Assembly: GCA_002633025.1 (NCBI GenBank)
Contig: NMRB01003002.1
Span: 4,004-68,003, forward strand
From: Notospermus geniculatus
Lineage: Eukaryota; Nemertea; Pilidiophora; Heteronemertea; Lineidae
Direction of reading: 5' to 3'
DNA: 64,000 nt
Shown here: one piece after another, positions 43,929-55,703 of the stretch
How the letters are laid out: each line of letters begins with the position of its first letter
Numbering within the stretch: position 1 is the first letter of the stretch
Translations under genes and position numbers: made by a program
Notes under the pieces: generated by a model
What the model was told of the DNA's origin: nothing
The model's database searches: none
What the model saw: the letters and a program-made list of their open reading frames with translations, nothing else

Positions 43929-46900
43929 TCATCCCTGGGTGTACTGTGTCCCAGGAAGCTGGTCGAGATCATACAGAACGTATCTTATAGGTTTGGCATG
44001 CAAACAAGAGTCTGTACCATGAGGTAAAATTTCCCATGCACGATCCATAATGTCCTTCATATCTCCATGTCCCATATTGTCAGATAATTGCCGACTCAAC
44101 CGCACAGCTTCACCCTGAAAGGTAAACTCAGAATGATTACATTGAAATCGATAGCAGTGTATGTCTTGCATGCACTGTGAATAGCGAAAGTACATGCATC
44201 TCTTTCCAAAGCTAGAAATCTCTACATTGAGGTCTGAGGATGGTTGCATTGGCAGAATATTCAATGCAGATAGTTGCTTCATTTCAAGGCAGCAGTACCA
44301 TCTGCAAAGGCAGAGGAAAGGTCACTCGATGATCTGCCATTGTCACGACAGGTAGCACTCGTACCTCGCACTGACCTGTCACCGTGCGCTCAAGGTATCA
44401 TGGGAAGATTTGGGACTACTTGCTGCATTTTCAAGATGGCGGTTGATTCTTCAGTTCAAATTTATAAATTGCAGAATAGGCATACCTAGGCTGCCTCCCA
44501 TCATTTTGTGCATGGGAATCCCATTATCCATCATGATTATGACTTACATAGGCCTATATTGTATGAGATATGCCGTACATGTCATGTTAGCCCCTGACAG
44601 ACAGACGACGACAGTGTCACGACACTTCTGCTTACGTCAAAGTGAAGTGAACTAGCTGTCGGGGTCATAACCCAAATATCATCCTTTTCTTCTCAACAAT
44701 GTCATATCTATGACAATTTCTCACCAGAAAAGAAATATCAGTCAATTAATATTTGCAAAGTTTGCAAGAAATAAGCCTCATATCGATATTTTCCTAGGAT
44801 CTGCTTTCGTGGCGGAGTAGATCACGTGATCACCCAGTTCAGGTTGTGAGGCGGCTCGCGTATTTAGAAACTAACAAATTTTTGTGTGATGCGCCGCGCG
44901 CGGACACAGGTCTGTGCAAAGCAGTCTCAACAGCAGTCTTGCGCAGCCTGTGTGGACACAATGGATGATCTGCAGAACTTAGAAAAAAAAGTTTCACTTA
45001 CTTTGAAGTAATTGATGACCTTGAGAGGACGACAATCTTTTAGCGCTGCGTTGGGATTCTGATTGATGTGACGGAGAATTTCCGTCAAATCTGAGACTCC
45101 GTAGAAAGCCATAATAGAGGACATCTGAATTACCTCATAGTCATTGGTTTCTGTTGGAGAAAATGGCTAAAATTGAATACCAAAACATAACCTGGCAATG
45201 GCCAACGAAATCAGCTAAGAAACAAATCATGAGGATTTTGTACAGCAAGGTGCCTTTATACAATAGTAGCAAAAGAGAAAGAAGTTTACCTCCATTTTTC
45301 TTCAGTCTGAATCCATTTCTCATCAACCTCTCATCTTCAATGTAATGATTGGTGTCTGGTAGATACTGCACTTGTTTCAGATTGTCTAACACTGTAATCA
45401 AGGAAGCATTGAGGCTGGAAAAGAGAAACAAATGATGAATGAAATCCCAAATGTCTGAATACAGTGCTCCTTCTAAAATTTTTGCAAAGTAGATCAACAT
45501 ACAAATTCAGAGAAGGTTGCCAAGTGCATGATTTCCAAACATTAATACCACACATTATTTTATGAATGTTCGCTCCTTTTGTGAATGCTGGATCAAGAAT
45601 TCAACCCAGGGCGAGTTGCCAGAGTCCACGCTCCCACAGTGCCTGTAATAACAAAAATTTCCTCTCCAGATGTTCAACCGATGCTTACTCTAATGTGATG
45701 GGTTTCTCCAATGGTTCACATCCAATCTTATGGTTCTCCATCATATTATGATAAAGCACCATCTCCTGCGCCCTCCAGTGGTTGAACAGCAACAGCTTGT
45801 TGTCATGGCAACACGTCCAGATTCCTAGTGACTTAATTGGTCCGATAAGTTCAGGTGGATCCTCAGAACTTTTGCTGTAATCAATGACAAACTTTCATGA
45901 TTCAACGTCACAAAAAGCTCGAGGAAGTATCTCCACTGCAGACACCTCTGCAGCAGGGCATCTTTGAGGACCCAAGAGGCCATTTCTATTCATTTTGACC
46001 TCTGTAATGAGGACACATCTCAATTAAGGACAGCATTAGTAAGTCCAAAATATGTTCTTTATAGGGTGGTTCCCTGTATGCGAACTCACCAGTGCCCCGT
46101 CACTCACCTTTGTGTCATCCTAAATCCACCAGAAAACTTGGCCTTAATGTCAGCCATCGAGAATGAAACAACGATACCATCCCTTTCTTCAGGCTTGCTG
46201 TCATCGATGCAGATTTTCTCCACTTTCCTTTTTTTGCTTGGAGGTTTTGAAGTTGTACCTTGATACAATTTCACGTCTGCTTCTTCTACGTATTTCTCTT
46301 CAGCTTCTTTCCTCTTTTTCTCCTTTTCACGGGCCAAACGTTCATGCCAGTACCTAGCAATCAAAATAAACGAAGATATTTCCTTTCAGTCTACGGCACT
46401 TTCAAGAAAGATAATCCACTTTCTCTGGTTTGAATCAAACCTTGTCAGTCACATACAAAACCTACCCAGCTTGCGAATTGCTGGTTCTAGGCCAGTCCCT
46501 AGCACAGTCTCAGATTCAGGTCAATAGGCAGACCTGGAGCTTTCGTGCTGGACTGATGTGTCACTGCATAGTTGTCAATTCTACTTGGAAGAAATTCGTG
46601 TAGTAATCTCGTCTGACTTCATCAGACAATCAAGACAGATACAAAACCCTGCTCACAATAAATGAACAACACAAAAAATCACGGCATACGTGTACGTACT
46701 GTTCCCTTTCACCAAACTCCATCTCTTCATACTGTTTCTTCGAATCCCTGTCCAAATTGGCCCATCGCTGTTTTAGAATGACCTTCACCTCAATCTTATC
46801 AGCATCGGAGATACCGTCCCTTTCTTCAGGCTTGCTGTCATCGATGCAAATTTTCTCCACTTTCCTTTTTTTGCTTGGAGGTTTTGAAGTTATACCTTGA

Positions 46901-49900
46901 TACAATTTCACGTCTGCTTCTTCTACGTATTTCTCTTCAGCTTCTTTCCTCTTTTTCTCCTTTTCACGGGCCAAACGTTCATGCCAGTATCTTTCAAACA
47001 AAATAAACACAGATATTTCCTTCAGTCTACAGCACTTTGAAGAAAGATAACACATTTTCTATGGTTTAATTCAAGGCCTTGTCAGTCTCCTACAAAACTA
47101 CCAAGCTACTAATTGCTGGTTCTAGGCATCTCCTTAGCAGAGTCTCTCATTTAGGTCAACAGGTGGACCTGGAGGTTTTGTGGTGGACTGTTTTGTCACT
47201 GCACAGTTGCGAATTGTCCTCCACAGAAATTCGTGTAGTAATCTCGTCTGACATCATCAGACACTCATGACTCTGAGATAAAACCCTGCTCACAATAAAT
47301 GGACATGAAATGATATCAAGGCATGCTTACTGTTCCCTTTCACCGAATTCCATCTCTTCATACTGTTTCTTCGAATCCCTGTCCAAATTGGCCCATCGCT
47401 GTTTTAGAATGACCTTCACCTCAATCTTATCAGCATCGGGATTATCTTGCTTTACTGAAGTCAAGAATTGAACCCAATGAATCACCAGTTGAGATGAAAA
47501 TAATGGACTGGTGGAGCTGTTTGCCAAATTGGGCTCAAATATCCTTGGAGACCGCTGGCCAATTACCGATGTACATTGTACATCAGTCCGAGTAACTTAC
47601 CAATATCCTCATGATCCTTTGCAAACATTTCAAATGCTGTTTGTGGTCTGGGAAGAGATCCTTTCATCGTCTCAATCAGAGTCTTCTGTCCTGCACTCAA
47701 TTCTGCCGATACTTTCTTACTGACAGATCGACTGAGTTTCTCTGGGATGCTGGCTTTGGGCGTCATGGCGATGGATGGGCGAGCAGTCAGGATTTTCACT
47801 GGCTATAAGATAGGAAAGTGATGGTGAAAACTTATTTCACAATCAAATGCACCAAAAAGTCTTTTCTCTTTTGAGTCTTTTCTAGAGTTTCAGATTGTAA
47901 AGTTCCACTTGAAAAAGACCCCGGTTGGGGTCGAAAATTCGTGAATTCTGGAGATTGACTTCTTGCTTATTATCAAATGCACCAAAAAGGTAGCTCAGTA
48001 CATGTATTTGTATTTCATTTTCGGTCAGGGCTGACGCTTTTGCATTATTGGCCCTGGTAAGTACGGAGGAGGCCATCACAAGCTACTCATGTTCCTCACT
48101 TGGATGGGGTCTTTTACTTGCCCTTGCAAAGACACAAGGTACAAGGCACCACAGCTTACTGTCCCATGCGACGGACTGAAGAGCCAGGAATGAAATCCCA
48201 TATGGCCCGGGCTGGATTCGAACCCGGTACATGTAGACCTTCTTATTAAATTCAAGAGTGAATGAAGTTACACCAGAACTGAGAAACCATAGCATAATGT
48301 CCATGAAAACACGCCACCTACCTCGACGTGTTTCCCACTGCTGTCCACTAGGCCTCTACCTTTGCTCCATGTATCACTCAAGGACAGGTGTTTCTCAGCC
48401 GTTTGCTCTGGTTCACCCGTTCCTTCCTCACTGACATGATCCAGCTGCTTCCCACCAACCAAAACTGCAGGAGCAATTCCAGTCTGAAGCGAGGTGAAAT
48501 CACTCTCTGTCTCGCCAGCGGCACCCGTCCCACNCCAATGATTTCTCGGGCAGTCGTTCCTGCAGCACATTTTAGCCCAGTAGACTCAACATCTAGCATG
48601 TCTAGGGTGAATAGTCTGTCAGAAGATGGCGTATCATCCATAACTTCAATAACCTGTCCTGCTTTCATTGATACTCGATTATCGCCACCACTAGCAACAC
48701 CGGGAAGAAACCCATCACATGCGTCATGAAATTTGCCACGACAATCTGAATTCACCCCGCCTGCACCCAAGTCAAAATGACCAACTTTTTTCACAGGGTC
48801 AGTAATTTCTAACTCATCACGGCAAAACATTTGTCTTCTGCTCCCAGAACCATCATTGTTTATTTTAAAATGAGATTCAACGGAGCTTGGCTTTGAACTG
48901 TCCTTTTCAGCAGTTACATCTAAACAAGTGAAGTTTTCTGACCCATCTTCTGATCTTTGAGATTCAACTCCTCCAACTGCTTTATCAACGTCAGCATCAC
49001 AATTGTCATTTTCGTTTTGTTTCCTTTTGACGTTATCGTTATCATCCCTCAAGTCCACATTTTTTGGATCCTTTCCCTTAGTATTTTCACCCAATGCACC
49101 ATACATATCACTTAGAAGGCTTTCCAATGCTGCAAGAATACTCTCCTGAAATTAAACAAGTACAAACTGATAGATGTCTTTGTGTGTCAGGGTGGCGCAG
49201 TGGAAACATCGGCGCCTGCCACCACTGAGGTCACGGGTTCGATCCCCAGGTCATGCAAGTGGCTTTATGACGTGGTAGAGAGGGCGATCTCTCCTCGACA
49301 TCGTAGGTTTTCTCCGGGCGCTTCGGTTTCCTCCTGCTACATATCGTTAATATCGCCCAATATTGTTTGATGAGTAGCTATAATGCCCTAAGTGGGCGCT
49401 TGCACTCCTGAATTGATATTTTTGTAACCTGACCTATTTCAAAATCGATACATACCAGTACACACCTTGACTGCTACAAAGATTAGCTGAGTTATCCTAC
49501 TTAAAAATCTGAAACTGACAGATGTATAAACGGAAAACCATGCCAACTGCATCAGCACTCCGCAGGGTAATAACATTCAAATCACAAACCACATCACCCT
49601 TACCTTCTGATGGAACAGAACCTGTGTTTTGTTTGGATCGAGGTTTACATCCAGGCCAGCAGGGGTCACCACTAGACTCACAAAAGCAATGGGATATCGT
49701 GCAGTATCTGACTTTGTTCCCTCAGAGTAATATTTCTTGAGAAGCTAGGCAAGAGAAAAATGAATATATAGAAATAGGAAACTGGCAAGTCTGACAAATT
49801 GGAATAGACTAACTGTTCAATTATATAAGAGTATTTTGAAATGCCAGATTATGGCAAAATATCTCTGCAATCCTTCCTGGTTTGAGTGTCAAGCAAAATG

Positions 49901-52900
49901 ATTTTCAAACTTCTCAACCACGACACGTCATCTTATTTCCTTCTTTACCAAAGAGTATGCAAAAGAGTGGAGGTGAAATTACTGACAGATCGACTGAGTT
50001 TCTCTGGGATGCTGGCTTTGGGCGTCATGGCGATGGATGGGCGAGCAGTCAGGATTTTCACTGGCTATAACATATGAAAGTGATGGTAGAAACTTATTTC
50101 ACAATCAGATGCACCAAAAAGGTACTTTATATATAGGTAGACCATAATTCAAGAGTAGGTACTAATGAAATTATTCCGAATTGAGAAACCATAGCATGAT
50201 GTCCATGAAAACTAAACTCCCTACGCAGTTGTGTTTCGCGCCCCCTTCGGTTTACTCGCTCTCCACAACTGCTTTACTTCGTGGAAGTCCCCGCGTTTGG
50301 TCAACAGATGGCGTCAGGGACTGGCGCGAGATTTACAGCCTATCAGCACGCTGCTTTCAGAACTCTTTGGCCCGTTGGCAACGGATGTTCTTGTGCTACC
50401 ATAGCTACGAACCGCTCGGCCAATGAAAAAGTGTCTCAGGCCAGCTTGGTTACCGGTTGCTCGGTGCTCTCATTGGTCGACTCTCTCAGCGTCACCTGTT
50501 GACCTAACGTGGCGAATTTTACGAAGTTAAGCAGTTGTGGAGAGCGAGTAAACCGAAGGGGGCGCGATACACAACTGCGTAGGGAGTTTAATGAAAACAG
50601 GCCACCTACCTCGACGTGTTTCCCACTGCTGTCGACTAGGCCTCTACCTTTACTCCAAGTGTCACTCAAGGACAGGCGTTTCTCAGCCGTTTGCTCTGGT
50701 TCACCCGTTCCTTCCTCACTGACATCATCCAGCTGCTTCCCACCAACCAAAACTGCAGGAGCAACTCCAGTCTGAAGCGAGGTGAAATCACTCTCCGTCT
50801 CGCCAGCGGCGCCCGTCCCACTGTCTCTCGACGCCTCGGAATCGGCACTTATTCTACGGTGTCCTAATAATGACAGATCATCCCCTTTAGGACCCATTAG
50901 TCCCCCTCCTCTTTCATACCCGCCGCTCAGAATCTTGAACTGGTCACTGAAACTGGGTTGTTCAGTGCGATCTAAACCCATAGCAACATCATCTTCAGAT
51001 TCTAAATCAGTTCTTCTCTTTAAATTCATATCACTGAATATAAAACCTGACTGCTGTTCAATCAATTTGCCAGTTCTGCCAGACTGTAGATCTTGCAGGA
51101 GTGGGTGTTCAAAAATTTCACTAAAATCTTCGATAACATCTTCGTCTTGTTGCACTAGGCCTTCCTCGTCAACCTTTCCACAGCTATTTGACACTGAATG
51201 TAAATTTCCATGGCCTGACCCAATGACTTCTCGGGCAGTTGTTTCCGCAGCACATTTTAGCCCAGTAGACTCAACATCTAGCATGTCTAGGGTGAACAGT
51301 TTGTCAGAAGATGGGATATCATCCATAACTTCAATAACCTGTCCTGCTTTCATTGATACTTGATTACTGCCAACAGTATCACGTATATCTGCCTGTTCCA
51401 CACCACTGGCACCACTGGGAAGAAACCCATCATGAAATTTGCCATGACAATCTGAATTCAACTGGCCTGTACCCAAGTCAAAATGACCGACTTTTTTCAC
51501 AGGATCTCTAATTTCTCCCTCATCACGGCAAAACATTTGTCGTCTGCTCCCAGAACCTTCATTCTTTACTTGGAAATGAGATTCAACTGAGCCTGATTTT
51601 GAACTGTCTTTTTCAGCATTTATATCTAAACAAGTGAAGTTTTCTGACCCATCTTCTGATCTTTGAGATTCGACTCCTCCAACAGCTTTATCAAAGTCAG
51701 CTTCACAATTGTCATTTTCATTTTGTTTTCTTTTGACGTTATCGTTATCATCCCTCAAGTCCACATTTTTTGGATCCTTTCCCTTACTATTTTCACCCAG
51801 TGCACCATACATATCAACTAGTAGACTTTCCACTGCTGCAAGAATACTCTCCTGAAATTAAACAAGTACAAACTGATAGATGTCTTTGTGTGTCAGGGTG
51901 GCGCAGTGGAAACATCGGCGCCTGCCACCAATGAGGTCACGGGTTCGATCCCCAGGTCATGCAAGTGGCTTTATGTGGTAGAGAGGGCGATCTCTCCTCG
52001 ACATCGTAGGTTTTCTCCGGGCGCTTCGGTTTCCTCCTGCTACATATCATTAATATCGCCCAATATTGTTTGATGAGTAGCTATAATGCCCTAAGTGGGC
52101 GCTTGCACTCCTGAATTGATGTTTTTGTAACTTGACCTATTTCAAAATCCATACATACCAGTACACACCTTGACTGCAACAAAGATTAGCTGAGTTATCC
52201 TACTTAAAAATCTGAAACTGACAGATGTATAAACGGAAAACCATGCCAACTGCATCAGCACTCCGCAGGGAAATAACATTCAAATCACAAACCATATCAC
52301 CCTTACCTTCTGATGGAACAGAACCTGTGTTTTGTTTGGATCGAGGTTTACATCCAGGCCAGCAGGGGTCACCACTAGACTCACAAAAGCAATGGGATAT
52401 CGTGCAGTATCTGACTTTGTTCCCTCAGAGTAATATTTCTTGAGAAGCTAGGCAAGAGAAAAATGATTATATAGAAATAGGAAACTGGCAAGTCTGACAA
52501 ATTGGAATAGACTAACTGTTCAATTATATAAGAGCATTTTGAAATGCCAGATTGGCAAAATATCTCTGCAATCCTTCCTGGTTTGCGTGTCAAGCAAAAT
52601 GATTTTCAAACTTCTCAACCACGACACGTCATCTTATTTCCTTCTTTACCAAAGAGTATGCAAAAGAGTGGAGGTGAAGATGTAACAATAAAAACAAATC
52701 TGTACCGGTATTTCACTCAGTTCAGTCAGTGGGCCAGTTCAACATCAGAGGTCAAGGTTTTGATTAAAAATCAAGGTGAGGACAATCAACAACATGACCT
52801 GTTACCTTTTCAATGTCTTTGTTTATGACAGGACGCTTGTTAACAAAGATGAAGGTGCGATCCGTCACCGTTCTGCCTGTCACCTGCACACTTGAGCTTG

Positions 52901-55703
52901 GCCTTGGGAGATAAGATTCAATATCGACCTGAAAAGTCAAAAGTCAAAACAAGTTGTATATCATGCTGTATCTTATTATGCTTTTGACATTTCAAAACTA
53001 CAAAAATCACTAAATGGCTAAAATACACAACTGACGACTTCAGAGTATTAGAAAGTAAAAAAAAAGTTTGGGTTTATAGTCCGATATCAACAACGGTAGA
53101 GGTGTCATCCGACTTCACACTTTAACCCCAGTCTATTCTGAAACCTTTCAGTAGAACTCAGATGAGCTGCTCATTCAGCACTACAATCTGAGCATTTCCG
53201 ACTGGTACCCATTTATGCTCCTGGGTGGAGAGAGGCCAGTAAGGCAAAGAGACCTGCCCAAAGTCTCACGCCAGCAGCGGGATTCGAACCCGGGATCCTC
53301 TGACCGCTAGTCGGAGGCCGAACCACTACACCACCGCCTGGAAGCAAAGGGTTCATTTTGACAAACTATCTTACCTCTTCATCATGGTAGTCGTGGTACT
53401 CCATGCAATTCACACATGTAGACCCCAGAATATTGAGTAGTACCATCCGATGATTGGCAACAACATTTTTCTGCCAAACACTCTCTTTATTATGGTGTAG
53501 TGTCAGACGAATTTCGGGGTGAATGACACCAAAAGCCATGACCAAGTCTTCAATGCTTTTTAGACAATCTTTCTTCTTTTTTGTTGTGTTGTAAAATTGG
53601 CGACGAACTGGGAGTTCCTTGAAAAGGTTAGTTGCAAGCACTGTAGTACCTGAAATAAGTTGATTATGTAATACCACTTTATTTCATACCTTTGTTTCAG
53701 CCAGTGCTAAGTTTCACACGTCACAGATAGTACTGGGAATGGAAACACCACAACTAACATTCTTCTCCTGATGAAGTTATTAGGCATACCTTGTCCCATG
53801 TGTGAAGGAGTCTTTGTTTTTACCTGACCCTTATGACCCAGGCGGTACGTGTAACCGATGATGTCATCAGCTGTTTTAGTTGTTATGGCAACATCAGAGA
53901 CAGCGCATAAAGAACCTGAAAAACAGCATATGCGGATTTAATGACTTTTAAGGCCTTAAAAATGCAATGACGAAAAATAATGCTTTTTAATGACTTTTAA
54001 TGATCCGCGGACACCATGGATGCTTTTGACATTTCAAAACTACAAAAATCACTAAATGGCTAAAATACACAACTGACGACTTCAGAGTATTAAAAAGTAA
54101 AAAAAAAAGTTTGGGTTTATAGTCTGATATCAACAATGGTAGAGGTGTCATCCGACTTCACACTTTAACCCCAGTCTATTCTGAAACCTTTCAGTAGAAC
54201 TCAGATGAGCTGCTCATTCAGCGCTACAATCTGAGCATTTCCGACTGGTACCCATTTTTATGCACCTGGGTGGAGAGAGGCCAGTAAGGCAAAGAGACCT
54301 GCCCAAAGTCTCACGCCAGCAGCGGGATTCGAACCCGGGATCCTCTGACCACTAGTCGGAGGCTGAACCACTACACCACCGGGTTCATTTTGACAAACTA
54401 TCTTACCTCTTCATCATGGTAGTCGTGGTACTCCATGCAATTCACACATGTAGACCCCAGAATATTGAGTAGTACCATCCGATGATTGGCAACAACATTT
54501 TTCTGCCAAACACCCTCTTTATTATGGTGTAGTGTCAGACGAATTTCGGGGTGAATGACACCAAAAGCCATGACCAAGTCTTCAATGCTTTTTAGACAAT
54601 CTTTCTTCTTTTTTGTCGTATTGTAAAATTGGCGACGAACTGGGAGCTCCTTGAAAAGGTTAGCTGCAAGCACTGTAGTACCTGAAATAAGTTGATTATG
54701 TAATACCACTTTATTTCATACCTTTGTTTCAGCCAGTGCTATGTTTCATATGTCTCAGGTAGTATTGGGAATGGAAACACCACAACATTCTACTCCTGAT
54801 GAAAATATCAGGCATACCTTGTCCCATGTGTGAAGGAGTCTTTGTTTTTATCTGACCCTTATGATCCAGGCGGTACGTGTAACCGATGATGTCATCAGCT
54901 GTTTTAGTTGTTATGGCAACATCAGAGACAGCGCATAAAGAACCTGAAAAACAGCATATAATGGTTCAGGGGTTAAAGGTTCATTGATGGTGGAGAGCAG
55001 AAGGCAGAATCTAGATTCCAAAAAGAAAGAACTACATGTAATACTACTTGGTGTGCGGCTTTTGGTCAATAAAGCCTAGCATGAACCAGACCTGCAGTAC
55101 GAGATAAAATAATATCATATTTTGCCAAACTTGGGTCTCTTACCTAATGCTTCTCCTCTAAATCCATAAGTAACCAACTCCTCCAAATCTGTATGTGATG
55201 ATATCTTCGAAGTGAAATGTGGTTGCCCCATGAATTCTGTCTCATTTGCTTTGATACCAGAACCATTGTCTCTAACTTCAATCTTATCAAAGCCATAGTT
55301 CTCCTGCAAATAAATTTGAACATATATTTTTTAGACATTTCAATTGATCAATTAATAAACTCAACTGATAGTACATTTCAGGCTTGGGGCTCACTCTGTT
55401 GCTGCCATATTTCTTTTCATTTGAATGCGCTAATATCCACATTCCACCCCCAGTTAATCCAACCCAACTCCTTAGACATGTTAGAAGACAAGTGACACTT
55501 ACCAGCTTTATCTGAATGTTTGTACTATCAGCATCCAAGGCATTCTCCACTAATTCCTTAACAACACTTAATGGTGAGGTGATAACCTGTGTACTGCCAA
55601 TCAAACGAACTGTGGATGACGGCAGTTTTTTCATGGTGCCCTCCTGCTTATTTCCGGCAGTATCGCTAAGGCCTACTCTTTCAACTTCAGTTATGTCATC
55701 CAT
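43929..55703 (-). CDS. pms1: PMS1, MutL-family mismatch repair ATPase with HMG box
   Basis: Nuclear MutL homologue, partner of MLH1 in the MutL-beta type dimer. Exons, complement: 55503-55703, 55144-55303, 54818-54943, 54407-54681, 52806-52928, 52307-52447, 50610-51851, 47601-47802, 47331-47454, (46700-46990), 46108-46353, 45689-45874, 45290-45414, 45002-45150, 43929-44114. This gives 1,161 residues, or 1,258 with the bracketed exon. GHKL ATPase motifs are intact: ELVEN (Glu50, Asn54), DNGSGI (79-84) and GFRGEAL (114-120). Met24 aligns with the human start ([11 protein letters not shown]), so either ATG may be used. Exon 7 is a 414-codon acidic linker. Exons 8-10 encode the HMG box that marks PMS1 rather than PMS2. 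The C-terminus carries [22 protein letters not shown] and [11 protein letters not shown], as in human PMS1. Exons 3-4 and 6-7 each occur twice. Confidence 0.92.
46700..46990 (-). other. Composite extra HMG-tail exon of PMS1
   Basis: Its first two thirds match exon 10 ([14 protein letters not shown] to the KKRKVEK basic stretch and ERDGI). Its last third matches exon 9 ([15 protein letters not shown] to GEREQ). Acceptor, donor (GAACA|GTACGT) and phase allow in-frame inclusion between exons 9 and 10. The product would then hold two copies of the HMG C-terminal helix region and basic tail. It is either a real intragenic duplication with the intron lost at the joint, or a chimeric assembly of two alleles. 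Confidence 0.7.
47880..47972 (+). repeat. Penelope-like 3' end fragment (GACCCCGGTTGGGGTC hairpin)
   Basis: CACTTGAAAAAGACCCCGGT...GGGGTCGAAAATTCGTGAAT is the same unit as at 61,160-61,240 (minus) and 61,310-61,395 (plus). The hairpin followed by GAAA resembles stem II and the GAAA strand of the hammerhead fold, but the CTGANGA strand is degenerate here. Confidence 0.6.
48088..48235 (-). repeat. Truncated tRNA-type SINE fragment
   Basis: The minus strand has a B-box (GGGTTCGAATCC) followed by the tail GTAAAAGACCCCATCCAAGT. No convincing A-box is present, so it is 5'-truncated. Confidence 0.55.
48322..49145 (-). pseudogene. Second copy of PMS1 exon 7, internally deleted
   Basis: Matches exon 7 (50,610-51,851) at both ends but lacks about 400 central bases (roughly 50,822-51,221 of the full copy) at a single N (48,534). 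The flanking introns and a second exon 6 (49,604-49,744) are also duplicated. The N means the missing part may be only unassembled. Confidence 0.8.
49186..49372 (+). repeat. tRNA-derived SINE, plus strand, copy 1
   Basis: A-box-like GGTGGCGCAGTGGAA and B-box GGGTTCGATCCCC are correctly spaced. A tail GTTTTCTCCGGGCGCTTCGG, familiar from animal SINEs, follows. It lies in the intron before PMS1 exon 7. Confidence 0.75.
49604..49744 (-). other. Second copy of PMS1 exon 6
   Basis: The 47-codon exon is identical in length and splice sites to 52,307-52,447. It codes for the end of the MutL ATPase/transducer domain ([13 protein letters not shown], the conserved strand contacting the linker). Confidence 0.85.
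49978..50066 (-). other. Fragment of PMS1 exon 8 at a duplication edge
   Basis: These bases match the first part of exon 8 and its acceptor (47,716-47,802), then break off against sequence of the intron before exon 6. It marks the downstream edge of the duplicated 6-8 segment. Confidence 0.75.
50213..50590. mobile_element. MITE with 8-bp target duplication in PMS1 intron
   Basis: Ends TAAACTCCCTACGCAGTTGT and the exact complement are flanked by ATGAAAAC on both sides (50,205-50,212 and 50,591-50,598). The other PMS1 segment (48,303-48,312) has the empty site. An 8-base duplication suggests hAT-type mobilisation. The inner half-arms (CTCTCCACAACTGC/GCAGTTGTGGAGAG) add a second hairpin. Confidence 0.9.
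51890..52073 (+). repeat. tRNA-derived SINE, plus strand, copy 2
   Basis: Same insertion as 49,186-49,372, carried along in the duplicated PMS1 segment. Confidence 0.75.
52980..53920 (-). other. Second copy of PMS1 exons 3-4, exon 3 frameshifted
   Basis: Collinear with about 54,020-54,946. Exon 4 copy (53,375-53,649) is intact. Exon 3 copy (53,791-53,915) is 125 rather than 126 bases because a T run is one shorter (about 53,817-53,822), which breaks the frame. It also creates CAG|GTAAAA, which could act as an early donor. A transcript using this copy would be frameshifted. Confidence 0.8.
53195..53339 (-). repeat. tRNA-derived SINE with conserved central domain, copy 1
   Basis: The minus strand has GGTGTAGTGGTTCGGCCTCC (A-box), GGGTTCGAATCCC (B-box), then CTTTGGGCAGGTCTCTTTGC and CACCCAGGAGCATAAATGGG. 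The last phrase resembles the core shared by several deuterostome SINEs. Confidence 0.8.
54239..54380 (-). repeat. tRNA-derived SINE with conserved central domain, copy 2
   Basis: The same SINE insertion in the other copy of the PMS1 exon 3-4 segment. Confidence 0.8.

Noticed and set aside
49186-49260. Possible functional tRNA gene (A and B boxes)
   Set aside because: The cloverleaf acceptor stem does not close and a SINE tail follows; the same insertion is in the duplicated segment.
50509-51363. Plus-strand frames opposite PMS1 exon 7 (88 and 193 codons), Ser/Pro rich
   Set aside because: They are antisense shadows of an acidic, Ser-rich linker exon, with no start context or splice partners.
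53281-53339. Minus-strand tRNA-like sequence taken as a tRNA gene
   Set aside because: It is followed by the SINE central domain and occurs twice in a duplicated PMS1 segment; it is a SINE head.
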